Positions 1 to 9,544 of a stretch of 64,000 nucleotides of DNA are shown piece after piece. The stretch comes from Balamuthia mandrillaris (taxonomy: Eukaryota > Discosea > Longamoebia > Balamuthiidae). The stretch covers positions 1 to 64,000 of the forward strand of contig JAVKOQ010000107.1 of the NCBI GenBank assembly GCA_031835245.1, given 5' to 3'. The position numbers were made by a program, and so were the translations under genes. Position 1 is the stretch's first letter. Each line of letters opens with the position of its first letter. The notes beneath the pieces were generated by a model. The model did no database searches and was not told the origin of the DNA. It worked only from the letters and a program-made list of their open reading frames with translations.

Positions 1-975
1 AAGGTGTTGAATGAGCTTTCAGACTAACTTTGTATCATCTATCTATCCTTTCTTTCCCTTTTCCTCTCTTATCTTTTCCTTGCTTTTACATTACTTCCAA
101 AGATTGAAAAAATGCAAAAGAACTTCCATACTTCCAACTTGCTCTTGCTGCCATAATCTCCAGACATGTTTACAACTTTGCTTATGATGTTTCATCTCTT
201 GAGCTCTGTTGCATTTCTTTCCACTTGACAGGAGCTTTGTTGTACAGTCTTCTATAATCAGCTTTCTGACTTGTTCTTCATCTCCATTGTTCACACTCCA
301 GATTCTAAAGCAATCTTCCCAAAGATTTGAACATCTTAATAGGAAGTGTTCTGCTGTTTCTTCCTCAGCATTGCATGCAGGGCACTTACTGTTCTCTTCA
401 GACTGCTGAATGGCTCCCCACTTTTTCCATGGGCAGTCTATCACAGCGAATAGCATTCATCAATCATTCCTTCCTTGGGTTGATAATCACTAAGCTCTGT
501 TGTTGTCCAACCAAACATCTTCCATTTGTCAAGAAGTTATGCCATAGCTATGCTCTTGTTCCTCTTTCTCCTTCAACTGCATACTCTGCCTTAGGCTGAG
601 AACCTCATCCTCTTGGCTTTCTTTTCAATGTCACTCAACCCTTCACTTCCCTCACCTTCTCTCTTCTCACCTTCCTCTTCCCTTGCTTGGCTTATCTCTT
701 CCAGAAGCTCAAAGTGCCCATCTTGCCTCTCAGCATGGCGAATTACTACTTGCCTTTCCAACTCACAGTAGGCCTTGATGGTCAACCAGCCCAATTCTGC
801 TCTACAAACCCCTGCCACAGTCCTTCAATGAACTTGCAATACACTTCTTGCTGTCTCATTCCACACAGCTTTGATCTTCTTCCACCATGATTTGGAAAGC
901 TCTGTCATGCAAAGTCCATATGACAAGGTAGACTTGACAATGGCCTCTGCAGCAATCTGGGCAGTACATGTACCC
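1..975 (-). pseudogene. non-LTR retroelement ORF2, C-terminal part and 3' tail (degenerate)
   Basis: Read on the minus strand this is the end of a LINE-type ORF2 followed by its 3' tail. The part at 456-91 carries a CPAC...EHFLLRC motif, the CCHC pattern of the zinc-binding domain (zf-RVT) that follows reverse transcriptase in many non-LTR elements. Upstream, 975-590 encodes an ELGWLTIKAYCELERQ-like stretch typical of the post-RT region, with several stops and frame changes. The last about 90 bases match the tails near 4385-4455 and 11880-11930. It continues the element whose middle lies at 1561-2283 on the same strand, but the RT core between them (976-1560) is flipped. Confidence 0.75.
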
Positions 976-1560
976 AGCAAACTATGGAGGAATTACCCTC
1001 CTATGCAATGCAGCCAAGGTGTTTGAGGGAGCTATCTTGATGCAGTTGAACATACATACAAGCAAGAGAGCAAGGGTGAATAAGTGTCATCTGCATGAAT
1101 GGGCAGCTCTCTGAGGAATTTCTGGTAAAAAGAGGAGTTAAGCAAGGAGGAGTTTTGTTTCCCTTCTTATTCAATGTGAATGTTGACGTGGTGGCAAGAA
1201 AGCTACAGGTGGCAGAGGAAAAGGAAAGAGGAGATAAAGCAAGGAATGTTTGCTTGTTGTTTGCAGATAATTTGGTAGTGGTGGCCAGCAATTCTTTTGA
1301 GCTTCAAAGAAGACTAAATGTGACAGTGGAGGCAGTGAATGCTCTGGGACTTCAATTCAATGCAAAGAAATCAGTGGTGCTATTACAAGGAAAGAAAGCT
1401 TGCTTCCAAGAGTGAAGACTAAAGGGGGAAGCTGTGAAACATGTGAAGGAGGTCAAGTACCTGAGACTGTGGTTTGAAGAAAGTGGTGAGTGGACAACCC
1501 ATGCCAAGGAGAGGATCACCAAGGCCACGCAAGCCCTCTACAGCCTTGGGCAGTGGGGAG
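976..1560 (+). pseudogene. non-LTR reverse transcriptase core fragment, inverted relative to its flanks
   Basis: The plus strand encodes a NYGGITLLCNAAKVFE-like segment, then GVKQGGVLFPFLFN (RT motif B type) and LLFADN (catalytic motif C), then VKYL..WFEESGEWTTHAKERI, the usual post-RT region. The catalytic FADD motif reads FADN, so one aspartate is lost and the copy is presumably dead. A stop at 1415 also breaks the frame. The flanks on both sides are minus-strand ORF2 that would join up if this block were turned round, so this is best read as an internal inversion. Confidence 0.8.
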
Positions 1561-2283
1561 CCAGGGGATCTCCTGCCTTATGCAATGGGATAACCACCCC
1601 CTGTTTCCACTCCTTGGGGAACACGCCTTGGTTCTCAATGGCCTTGATCAGTGTCCAAGTTGCATCTTGCACATGTTAACCTCCATACTTCATCATTTCC
1701 CCATCAATATTATCCACTCCAGCTGCTTTGCCCACCCTCAATCTTTTCCTCCATGCAAGATTAAAGCTCTCCTTCTTAAGCCAGTTGCTTCCGGACCAAG
1801 ATCCTTCTGGACCTGCTTCCTCTCGACGCAAGCTCCTGATGGAAGAATCCTTCCCTCCCAGCTTTGCCCAATGTTCCTAGAAGGCTGCCATGCTACCATG
1901 ATGCTTAATAACAGCTTTGGGCTCTGCTCTACGCTTTGTCACTATCCTCTACATGTTGCCAATCCATTTCTGCATTTCCTTGATGTTCTCTTTCACTTCA
2001 TCCAGTCCCATTTGTTGGCTCTTCACAACTTCACAAACCTTTTCCTAAGTTCCACAAAATCCTCTCTAGCCTTTCCATCATTCTTTCCTTCTCTCAGCCA
2101 CTGAGCATGGGCTTTCACCACCTGCTTGTTCAAGGATGTTAACTCTGCCGTCCACCATGGCTTCCTTGCCCAGCTTGTTGTTGCTCCAACCAGTCTCCTT
2201 TCTCTATCAAACCATCTCATCACACTATCCTACAATCCTTTTTTCCACTTGCTCTAAAGATCTTCAACTATAGCTGCTTCCTA
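1561..2283 (-). pseudogene. non-LTR ORF2, segment between endonuclease and RT (degenerate)
   Basis: On the minus strand this encodes a WWTAELTSLNKQVVKAH segment (2223-2023), then a KAAGVDNIDGEMMK-like motif and an IENQGVFPKEWKQGVVIPLHK segment near 1650-1580. The last two are the first RT motifs of LINE ORF2 proteins. Frameshifts and stops occur between the segments. At about 2283 the element stops abruptly against the start of a plus-strand copy. The same segment is recognisable at 9545-9700 on the minus strand, which confirms the family. Confidence 0.7.
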
Positions 2284-2287
2284 AAAA

Positions 2288-3643
2288 ATGCGGAAAAATA
2301 GGACTCTGCCACGCAAGAGCACTGAATTGATTGACAGTCAGGAGAGGGAACAGGTCCTACGTCGATGGGTGGATCTGGCCATGAAGGAACGTCTTAGACT
2401 GGGGACCCTAAACGGTAATCGTTCGTGGAAGCCCGCTTTGCAAGCTGTGCAAAAAGAGACAAAGATCCCCGAGTGTTTTGTCAAAGGGGACAAGCTAAAT
2501 CAGTTTCTGGAGGAAGCGTTCAAGTTTGCGGTGGAAAAGTATGGGCACCTGAACACTACCACAGTCAAGATTCCTTCTCCCAGGGTGAACCAAAAGGAGG
2601 AGGACGACAGAGGGGCAGAGGATCAGTGTAACTCGGTAGCGGATTCGCCCCGCCGAGAGGAAGGGACAAGTGTTGTGCCCAAGGGGAAGATTGATTCGGA
2701 CTCAGTCAGTGCAGCCGGCGTTAAGGAGCGAACCAATAGTCAAGTGGCGCTGCTGTTTGATTGTATTAGCCGTGTTTCTCACGAGTGTGGTAAGCTCTCC
2801 GAGGCAGGCGTACTCTCACTCGCAGTGATTGTACGATTCAGGGACCTGATTGAATCCCTCGACAAGGAGATCAATAATCTTATGGTGGAAAAAGGAAGTG
2901 CAAATAGTACCAAAGGCGGCCTTACTCTGGGTTCCCAACGGTCTTACGCGGAGGTGGTCGGATCAGCTCCGCGGTGTGATATGATTACTGCGGAAAGGAA
3001 TTTCCCTCCAACGGCAACTACGGTCAGCGCGCCAAGCTTGGAATACTGGAAGGAAGAAATGGCAAAGGAACAAGGGATATGTTGGCAGGATAACTCCAAC
3101 ATATACAGGAGGACGTGGACCAAAGATACAGTAACCGACCCGAACTATTGGTCTACAGTAAAACCAAAGTATGGCTTTGCCAGTCCCTACTCCAAGGTAG
3201 GGGCGGTGGAGGGCAGATCGATTGTGGTGAGCGGTAAGGACCTTAAGAAGGAAAAGGTAAGTGAGAGGATCTTCGAGCTGGGGCTCAAGCACGTCGGAGT
3301 GTGGAAAGTAGGAGAGAAGAATGGCACGCAGCATTGGGGAGTTACTTTGGAGACGGCCCAGGCTGCCGAAGACATTATTGCGGAAAGAGCCAGGCTGTAT
3401 GCTTTTACCCGCTGGTGGGTGGGCAAAGCCCGAATTGAAGAAGCCAAGAATGAAGGTAAACCGCTGTGGAAGCCTAAAGAGCAAAGAAAGATGGAGAAGA
3501 AGAAGGAAAAGGAGGAGAATGTTGGAACAGTGGCCTTGGACAGCTCTTTGGAACTCTCAAGCATCGCGCTGGCTGAGGAGGAGTATCATGGTGCTGCCAA
3601 CTGGTCTGACATTGTGGAGGAGGAAGGAGAGGAGACCCAATGA
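2288..3643 (+). CDS. non-LTR element ORF1 protein (451 aa)
   Basis: This 451-residue frame is open throughout and is the ORF1 of the LINE-type element. It has no CCHC knuckle; its cysteines are few and scattered. Residues about 300-375 (SIVVSG, then a helix-like KEKVSERIFELG, then HVGVWKV...HWGVTLE, then AQAAEDIIAE) have the alternating strand-helix pattern of an RRM fold, which is common in LINE ORF1 proteins. That assignment is inferred from pattern only. A lysine-rich stretch near 395-410 may bind nucleic acid. Residues about 40-150 match a decayed copy at 11026-10706 on the minus strand, so the protein belongs to a repeat family. Its stop codon overlaps the ORF2 start. Confidence 0.75.
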   Translation: MRKNRTLPRKSTELIDSQEREQVLRRWVDLAMKERLRLGTLNGNRSWKPALQAVQKETKIPECFVKGDKLNQFLEEAFKFAVEKYGHLNTTTVKIPSPRVNQKEEDDRGAEDQCNSVADSPRREEGTSVVPKGKIDSDSVSAAGVKERTNSQVALLFDCISRVSHECGKLSEAGVLSLAVIVRFRDLIESLDKEINNLMVEKGSANSTKGGLTLGSQRSYAEVVGSAPRCDMITAERNFPPTATTVSAPSLEYWKEEMAKEQGICWQDNSNIYRRTWTKDTVTDPNYWSTVKPKYGFASPYSKVGAVEGRSIVVSGKDLKKEKVSERIFELGLKHVGVWKVGEKNGTQHWGVTLETAQAAEDIIAERARLYAFTRWWVGKARIEEAKNEGKPLWKPKEQRKMEKKKEKEENVGTVALDSSLELSSIALAEEEYHGAANWSDIVEEEGEETQ

Positions 3644-4368
3644 CTTCAGTAGCGTTTGTCAACTCTAGGGGCTGGGGACAAGAGGAATTGGTCAGCTGTT
3701 GGGCTGACAGTAAGCAATTTGACATTATTGGAGTGTGCGAACATAGGAGGATGGTTGCCCCTCGATTGGAGGGGTATCGGTGGATGGGTGGAGGGGCTGC
3801 TCCAGGGAGGAGTGGCTATGGAAGGGGTGGCGCAGGTTTCTTTGTTCGAGAGGGCTTCAAGGGGAACATCGGAGAAAGGAAAGAGTGGCGAACACCCAAC
3901 TCCACTTGGGTGGAACTGGCGGGACAGGGTTGCATCTTTATAATCGGTATAGTGTATCTCCCTCCAGGAGGTACCGTGGACAACTTTAAGGTCACCTTGG
4001 CTGCGATTGAGAAAAGAATCCTGGACGTGGTCAAGGAAGGAAGACCCCTGATTATTGGAGGTGATTGGAACGCCAGGGTTGGAAAGGGATGGAATGGTAG
4101 AGGTGAATCTACTTACAACACGAGAGGAAAGGTGTTGGTGGAGGCTTTCAAAAGGCTGGCCCTCTCGTTGCCTCAGCTCGAAGAGGAAGCGCCAGTATTT
4201 ACATGGAGAGCTGGAAAACGAAAGAGCATTGTGGACTATGTGGTAGCATCTCAAGAGATGGAACAATGTAAGCAAAGTTGTAAACGAGTCTGGAGATTAT
4301 GGGCAGCAAGAGCAAGTTGGAAGCATGGAAGTTCTTCTGCATTTTATCAGTCTTTGGAAGTAATGTAA
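3640..4368 (+). CDS. non-LTR ORF2, truncated: endonuclease domain fused to tail sequence
   Basis: The ATG at 3640 overlaps the ORF1 stop (ATGA). Residues 1-205 form an exonuclease-endonuclease-phosphatase (APE-like) domain: ICEH-type motif (IIGVCEHRR), GGAGFFV, the GGDWNARVG motif with its catalytic aspartate and asparagine, and the terminal IVDYVV. The canonical last motif has SDH some residues later; here the protein leaves the family sequence just after DYVVAS, at about base 4249. The last 35 residues are read from 3' tail DNA and are not part of the domain. Target nicking is the expected role of such a domain. Whether this fragment is active is unknown, since the final histidine region is gone. 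Confidence 0.75.
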   Translation: MTSVAFVNSRGWGQEELVSCWADSKQFDIIGVCEHRRMVAPRLEGYRWMGGGAAPGRSGYGRGGAGFFVREGFKGNIGERKEWRTPNSTWVELAGQGCIFIIGIVYLPPGGTVDNFKVTLAAIEKRILDVVKEGRPLIIGGDWNARVGKGWNGRGESTYNTRGKVLVEAFKRLALSLPQLEEEAPVFTWRAGKRKSIVDYVVASQEMEQCKQSCKRVWRLWAARASWKHGSSSAFYQSLEVM

Positions 4369-4714
4369 GCAAGGAAAAGAGGAAAAAGGAAAGGGAAAGA
4401 AAAGGATAGCTAGATGATACAAAGTTGGTCTGAAATCTCATTCAACACCTTTCACTTGTGAATTGAGTAACAATTGGGAAGGCATTGAGGATGAGGGAGT
4501 AAGAAAAGTAAGAGTACACTATGTATGTACAAGGCTTACTTTTTATGTATAGATTGGTGTTGCTCTCAGAGCAAATAAACTTTTTATTACTACTACTAAC
4601 TACTAAGGATCATAGGAAGTTTGAAGAGGAAGAGAGGAGGAGAGAGAGAAAGAGAGAAAAACAAAACAAAAGGTAAAAACAAGAGGAAAGAGAAATAAGG
4701 AAAGTGTTAGAAAT

Positions 4715-4870
4715 CATAGATAATACAAAGCTAGTCTGATAGCTCATTCAACACCTTTCACTTGTAATATAACAATTGGGAAGGTGCCGCTAGGGATGAG
4801 AGCAAGAGAAGTAAGAGTGTACTAAGTATATAATATTTCACTCAGTGGAGTAATTAATGAATCAGAGTAT
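4715..4870 (+). repeat. second copy of the non-LTR 3' tail
   Basis: The stretch GCTCATTCAACACCTTTCAC followed by an ACAATTGGGAAGG-like segment repeats the tail at 4435-4485 almost exactly, and matches the inverted copy at 1-40 and the copy at 11905-11945. Between 4480 and 4715 lie an AATAAA-like signal, a TACTAC run and purine-rich DNA without a gene. From 4870 to about 5090 I see no gene either. Confidence 0.7.
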
Positions 4871-5089
4871 GAGTATAAAGTGTACTGTATTGTGCAAGGC
4901 GTCTGGGCTGTCTCTGAGAAACAATTGGCACAGAAGAAGTTGAGTTTGCTGCAGGAGTGGTTGTTGCAGCGACTTAAGGGAGAAGAAGCAGTGTGAGTGG
5001 CTTGAGGTAGAGGCAGAGAAAGAGGAGGAGGTGAGTTAGGATACGTTGAAGAATGAGAAGAAGCTTAAAAAGAAGAGGAAGAGGAGGAG

Positions 5090-7075
5090 GTGGATGAGTA
5101 TATTCTGAGAAGATGGAGATGGTGGAGGAAGTTTTCCTTGCCTGGTGTGCTGGCTTAGGCACAATTAGTTCCTCATTTTGGTACCAAGGGTTGGGCCACC
5201 ATGTCCTCTTGCTTCCTAGTGGAGCCTCCATGCCATAATGGCCTTGTGTCTTTACATAGGTTGTAGAGGCAGGGCTAGTAGGCAGCTTGTGCTTATATGC
5301 AGCTTTATTGCTAGTGGGTGATTTTGCCTTGTTGTTCTTTCTGGGAGCCTTGACGCCTATTGCTGAAGGGACTTTCTTTTTGCCAGTTGTGGCTTGCAGT
5401 TGTGTGGTTTGGCTGATGGAAGTTGCTTTGGTTGGCTGTTTTCCAAATTTGCAGAAATAGCTTTGCTGAGCTCTGCTGCTTGAATGGTTTCTTCTTCCAT
5501 CTAATTGGGAGCACAAAATGTTTCTCTGGGTTTCTTGGTCTACTCCAAGTATTAAAACAACCAATGCTGAACTTTTCCTATGAAGAGAAAAGGCGACTAG
5601 ATGAGGAATAGAACTTGGCTCCATTCAGGATGCTCTTTTACACTATCATTCACCTCAGCTTCATCATCATGAGCCTCTTCTTCCTCCTCCTCCTCTTCCT
5701 TTTCCTCTTCTTCCTTCTCTTCCTTCTCCTCTTCTTTATCTGCATCTGCTGCTTTCACCTCATCTGGGTGACAATGATCATCATCAGTGCCCTTCTCTTT
5801 GTTATCATCGCTGGTGTTGTCCTCATAGACACAGTCACTATCATCACTGGAAGTGTTGGTAGGGTCAGAGTCACTGTTATCACTGGGATTGCTTTCTACT
5901 GCAGCAGGATTGGTGGGAATTCACACAGAAGCAGATTGTTGACGGTCAAAAGGACAGCTTTCTGGTGGGAACTCCCTTTGAAAGTAGTAGCTCAGCACAA
6001 AAATGTGCTTACACCATTTGCCAGTGCAACAGTAGAAGTTGCAACTATAGTGTCAAGGGTCGAAACACACATAGTATTCACCAAAGGAGAAGTGACAATG
6101 GGTCATCAAAGAGAAGTAGCCTTCCTGTACCAGTTTCCAGCCCTTCACTTGCCTTATCCAGAGTGCACAGATACTCCAGTTTCTTTTTGGCTGCCAATCT
6201 CTGCTGAAACACCGGATCATGCAATGCAACAGTCATTTTTCCTAAGATAACCAGCATTGCTTCTGGTGCTTTGGCCTTTTTTTGATGGAAGTCCAGCTGC
6301 ACTACATTCTTCCATAAAGCTTTCATCACATTGTTGGTGTTGTACAAGCTCTAAAACCAGGGCGAACTCTGGTCATCCATGCATCTTTTCGATCAGCAGA
6401 CAACCAGTTGGCTTTGAAGTATATGTAAAAGTCACCAAATGACAATTCGAGCAGCTTAAGCACCTCCTCTTCCTCTTCCTTTGTCAGAGCATGCTGAACA
6501 CGTTTCAACAAAGCCATGATCACCGATTGGTCGGTGAGGATAAAGGAACATTGCACAGTGTTAGTAACAATGAAATTGAAGACAAAAGGAAATAAGAGGA
6601 AACAACACTGGTACTGTCTTTGTGATGCAAGGTTTTTTGCCTTCATTGTTTTGTATGTGAAACTCACACAAAAGAAAAGAAAAACCTGCATCTACCACAG
6701 CCTTTCAGATTGTCCTATCCTTGTCCATCATTATAATGGGTTCTAGTTGATGTCTGGGAAGTCAGCTGCCATCTTTGTTTGGAGCAGCTGAAGGAAAAAG
6801 GTAATTGCTTCTGCCTTGGCCTCGTTAGTAATAACAAAGCCCACGGGCCATAGATGACCAAGTTCATCCAACTACCAAGCCTCACACTGGGAGCTCTGCT
6901 TTGAAAAGCTTCCAGATTGCATCAAGTCCCACAATGGCCTGGCCCCACACTTCCAGAAGCATTCCTGCATGGGGTGCCAGAAGAATGATCATCCAAGTTT
7001 TTTGCAGTTGCTGCTGTATGCAAAAGTATCCTTCTCTGAGGTTCCACCAAGGCCAAGCAACAAAGGGGGTCATAG
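5090..7075 (-). pseudogene. degenerate Mutator-like (MULE) transposase with SWIM finger and acidic tail
   Basis: Read on the minus strand from 7075 down: IVGLDAIWKLFKAELPV, then PVGFVITNEAKAEAITFFLQ, an IMMDKDR segment and LLCEFHI. This is the order of the MULE transposase domain, with its D...D...E-type core and CxxH. Further on come WLSADRKDAW and NTNNVMKALWKNV (about 6400-6300), and then a CNFYCCTGKWCKHIF segment near 6045-6000, the CxCxnCxH pattern of a SWIM finger. After this follows a serine- and aspartate-rich stretch, an acidic EEEKEEEE run (5760-5660) and a lysine-rich tail. Several stops and frameshifts interrupt the frame, so it is a pseudogene. I saw no terminal inverted repeats. 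The fragment at 5624-4974 continues the same strand but could be separate. Confidence 0.6.
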
Positions 7076-7090
7076 TTTCTCAGGACAACG

Positions 7091-7334
7091 TGTTGGTAAA
7101 ATTTTACATATTATTCAAAGAAGAACAAGGGAACAAAGGGTGTCAAGAGGGGAAAGTGTGATGTGAACAAAACAAAACTAACTAACTAAAAGAAAGAGAG
7201 AAGGAAGCAATGGAATAAAAGAAAAAAGCCTAGCAAATTGGCAGCAGGTGATTGGTCCATGTTGTAGATGTCGACAGAAAGGAAAGGAAAGGAAAGGAGC
7301 AACAGAACTAATATGTTGAGAGTAATTCTCAACA
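7091..7334 (-). repeat. putative LTR (3' LTR of the gag remnant)
   Basis: This 244-bp unit starts TGTTGG and ends CTCAACA on the plus strand, so it has the TG...CA ends of an LTR. A closely related unit lies at 11186-11451. On the minus strand it begins with a perfect hairpin (TGTTGAGA, 5-nt loop, TCTCAACA). Just upstream in minus sense is a purine-rich AGAAGAGTGA, as expected for a polypurine tract before a 3' LTR, and the gag remnant lies further upstream. Other shared features are a GGAAA-type short repeat and an internal TTGGTCCA segment. Confidence 0.65.
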
Positions 7335-7499
7335 TCACTCTTCTGCTAGAGTGAGGCATAGGGGTCATGGTCAAGTGAGTCTTCTACCAGTTCATTGATA
7401 GCACAGCAGTACTCGTAATAGCTGTCAACGTCATCACACTTCAAATAAGAAAGAGTAGCAGAGGGACCAGGAGGAGGGCCAGAGCGGATAGCAATAGCA

Positions 7500-8600
7500 G
7501 GAGAAGAGTCATCATCATCATCATCATCATTCTCCTCTGTCTCTTCCTCTTTAGGTTAGGACATCATTGGGAGGGTCATCATCATTGTAACCAGTAGTTA
7601 GGGCAAATAGGCCAGATGAGTTCTTGTTGGTCTTGTTAGGGCAAGAAGATGCAAGGTGACCTTGTTGCTTGTATTTATAGCATGTGCATTCCTCAGCAGT
7701 AAGCATGGAAGAAGTTGGTTAAGAAAAGGAGGTGAGGTAGTAGAAGGCAATGGAGAGGGCGAGTGTGCAAGTTGGATAGCCTGCAAATTAGCTTCCATAG
7801 CTATCACAGTAGCAACAGCTTCATTGAAGTCGTTGGGCGGGTTGGTTGCAAAAGCAGATGCTAAACATAGTCAAAGGTCCTTATTAACTGCATTACACAG
7901 CATAGAGGCCAGAAAGTCCGATGGTGGCAGTGGAATAATCTAATCACATGTCTCCAAGATTTTCTCACTGATAGAACAGACAGACTCCATAGGGCCAGCT
8001 TGTAGGTAACAGAGCTTTTTGTAGGCAACAAAGTTTGAGCTTTGTGGGACAAAATGGTTAAAAAAGATTGCTTTAACTGAGGTCCATGGAGTTCTGGGGA
8101 GATCGAGGTGGGAGAGAGCCCAGGCTTTGGCAGAAGGGTTGACAATGCTCATGATAAGGGCTTTGTACCAACATTCTGGCAACTAGTTGTCCTGCAAATG
8201 GAACTCGAGGGCACGAATAAAGGTCAACGGGTTGGAAATCTTCAGATTGTCCAGGTCAAACTTGGGGAAAGAATCAGTTCTTCACAAAAGGGGCTGAAGA
8301 AGTAGATGAAGAAGCGGTGCTGCGAGGCAGTTGGTGCGGGGCAAAGGCAGAGGCCAATGCTAATGAGGAAAGAGGCAGACTTGGACTTCATGGGTATTAA
8401 GAAGATTGAGTCATCCTCTGCACAATCTTTTTGGAAAAGAGCTTGTTGCAACGGCAGATTAGATGTCACCGAGGGGGGAACAACAGAAGTAGTAGGGGCA
8501 CCAGGGGACAAGCCAAGCATAAATAGGGATAAATCCTTGACAAGGATAGAAGAAACAAAGCTTCATCCTTTATAGTACAGCTAATGAGAAGTGTTTTTCA
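7500..8600 (-). pseudogene. LTR-retrotransposon gag remnant with CCHC-like knuckle
   Basis: On the minus strand, 8180-7940 encodes a segment with LPRTPWTSVKAIFFNHFVP and then YLQAGPMESV, the form of a retrotransposon gag (capsid) domain. Upstream at about 8270-8190 lies a FPKFDLDN...PLTFIRALE-like start of that domain in another frame. Near 7680-7635 is a CYKYKQQGHLASSC stretch, a zinc knuckle whose second cysteine has become tyrosine. The frame shifts several times. No protease or RT follows; the sequence runs through an acidic, TCATCA-rich part into the LTR at 7334-7091. It is therefore a pol-deleted relic, probably of the Ty3 type. Confidence 0.6.
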
Positions 8601-8940
8601 TTCTGTAGGAACTTATATTACTGCTTTCACATTCGACAAAAGAAAATATCAAACTGCTGTTTCTTTTTTCAAAGGTCATACAATCTTAATATGAAAATAT
8701 AAATATTCACTATTATACCTTTGGTGTAATTTTTTACCCCAAATATTCAGACTTGTGTAACAAATTGTAATTCATAAATAAACAGAATCTATCGAATGAA
8801 TTTCAATCACTAAAACGAATGCCAATTGGAGGCTATAATTTATTTCGATTAGGAAGATCTCCACCTTTCATAATGAAATACATGAAAAAAGAAAACTCTT
8901 TGATTTGATCTTTGTTTTATACCAAAATGAAAAAAATGAA
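8601..8940. other. AT-rich stretch without gene
   Basis: I see no coding signal here. The DNA is AT-rich and degenerate and lies between the gag remnant and the copia-type relic, so it is probably decayed transposon sequence. Confidence 0.5.
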
Positions 8941-8944
8941 AAAA

Positions 8945-9290
8945 ACAAAGGTTTCAATATCAAAAGCAGAATATATAGCCACTGGAACTGCTGTCAAGGA
9001 AGCTATTGCACTTTAATACTTCTTATGGAACTCACCTAGCCTGATGATATGACTCCCATTTCCAAAGACAACTAAAGTACCATACAAGTGGCGAACAACA
9101 TTGTAATCACAGACAGAACCAATTATATCAACTTCAGGTGCCACTTCATTTTAGAGAAAATCACAGATAAAAATTGAACCTTCTCTACTATCCAACAAAG
9201 AAGCTAGTTGCAGATTGTCCGGAAGCAACTACTATAAGACAAGTTCAAACTGTTTAATTGTAGCTACTGGAATGATTAACCTTCCAAATC
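8945..9290 (+). pseudogene. copia-type RNase H remnant
   Basis: On the plus strand 8950-9000 encodes ISKAEYIATGTAVKEAIAL, which fits the SxAEYxA...KEAxWL motif at the end of Ty1/copia polyproteins. About 110 bases later (9115-9180) a NYINFRCHFILEKI segment stands where copia proteins have KHIDIxYHFIRE. Then a TFSTIQQRS...LQIVRKQL stretch fits the closing region. Stops interrupt all of it. No LTR of this element was recognised. The relic is short and the match is by motif only. Confidence 0.5.
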
Positions 9291-9544
9291 ATTCAACTTG
9301 AATTGATGTATATCAATATGACAAGTTAGATGTTTGAAATGACTAGGATGTTCCTGCCTATTGATTGGTAGAATAATGAAAGTAAAAATGTCCTCTCAAG
9401 TCTTCCTTCTGTCCCTTCTCTCTTTTCCCTTTCCCTTGGTGTCTTCTAAAGCAACGACAGAGATCCTCTCCTGTTGTCTTTCTTTCATTCTTCTAGAACA
9501 CACTCCTTTCTGATCATTTGTCCCTTTCTTTTGTTAAGTTAGAC

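Larger units (their letters stand above)
2284..4480 (+). mobile_element. non-LTR retrotransposon with intact ORF1, endonuclease, deleted RT and a 3' tail
   Basis: This element has a complete ORF1, an overlapping ORF2 that encodes the endonuclease, and then at about 4249 jumps directly into the 3' end shared by the copies at 1-250 and 11700-11940. The whole RT and zinc-finger region, several kilobases in a full ORF2, is missing. The joint lies at GTAGCAT followed by CTCAAGAGATG, which occurs in the tail of the minus-strand copy near 215. A full element must supply RT, so this copy is non-autonomous at best. Confidence 0.8.
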
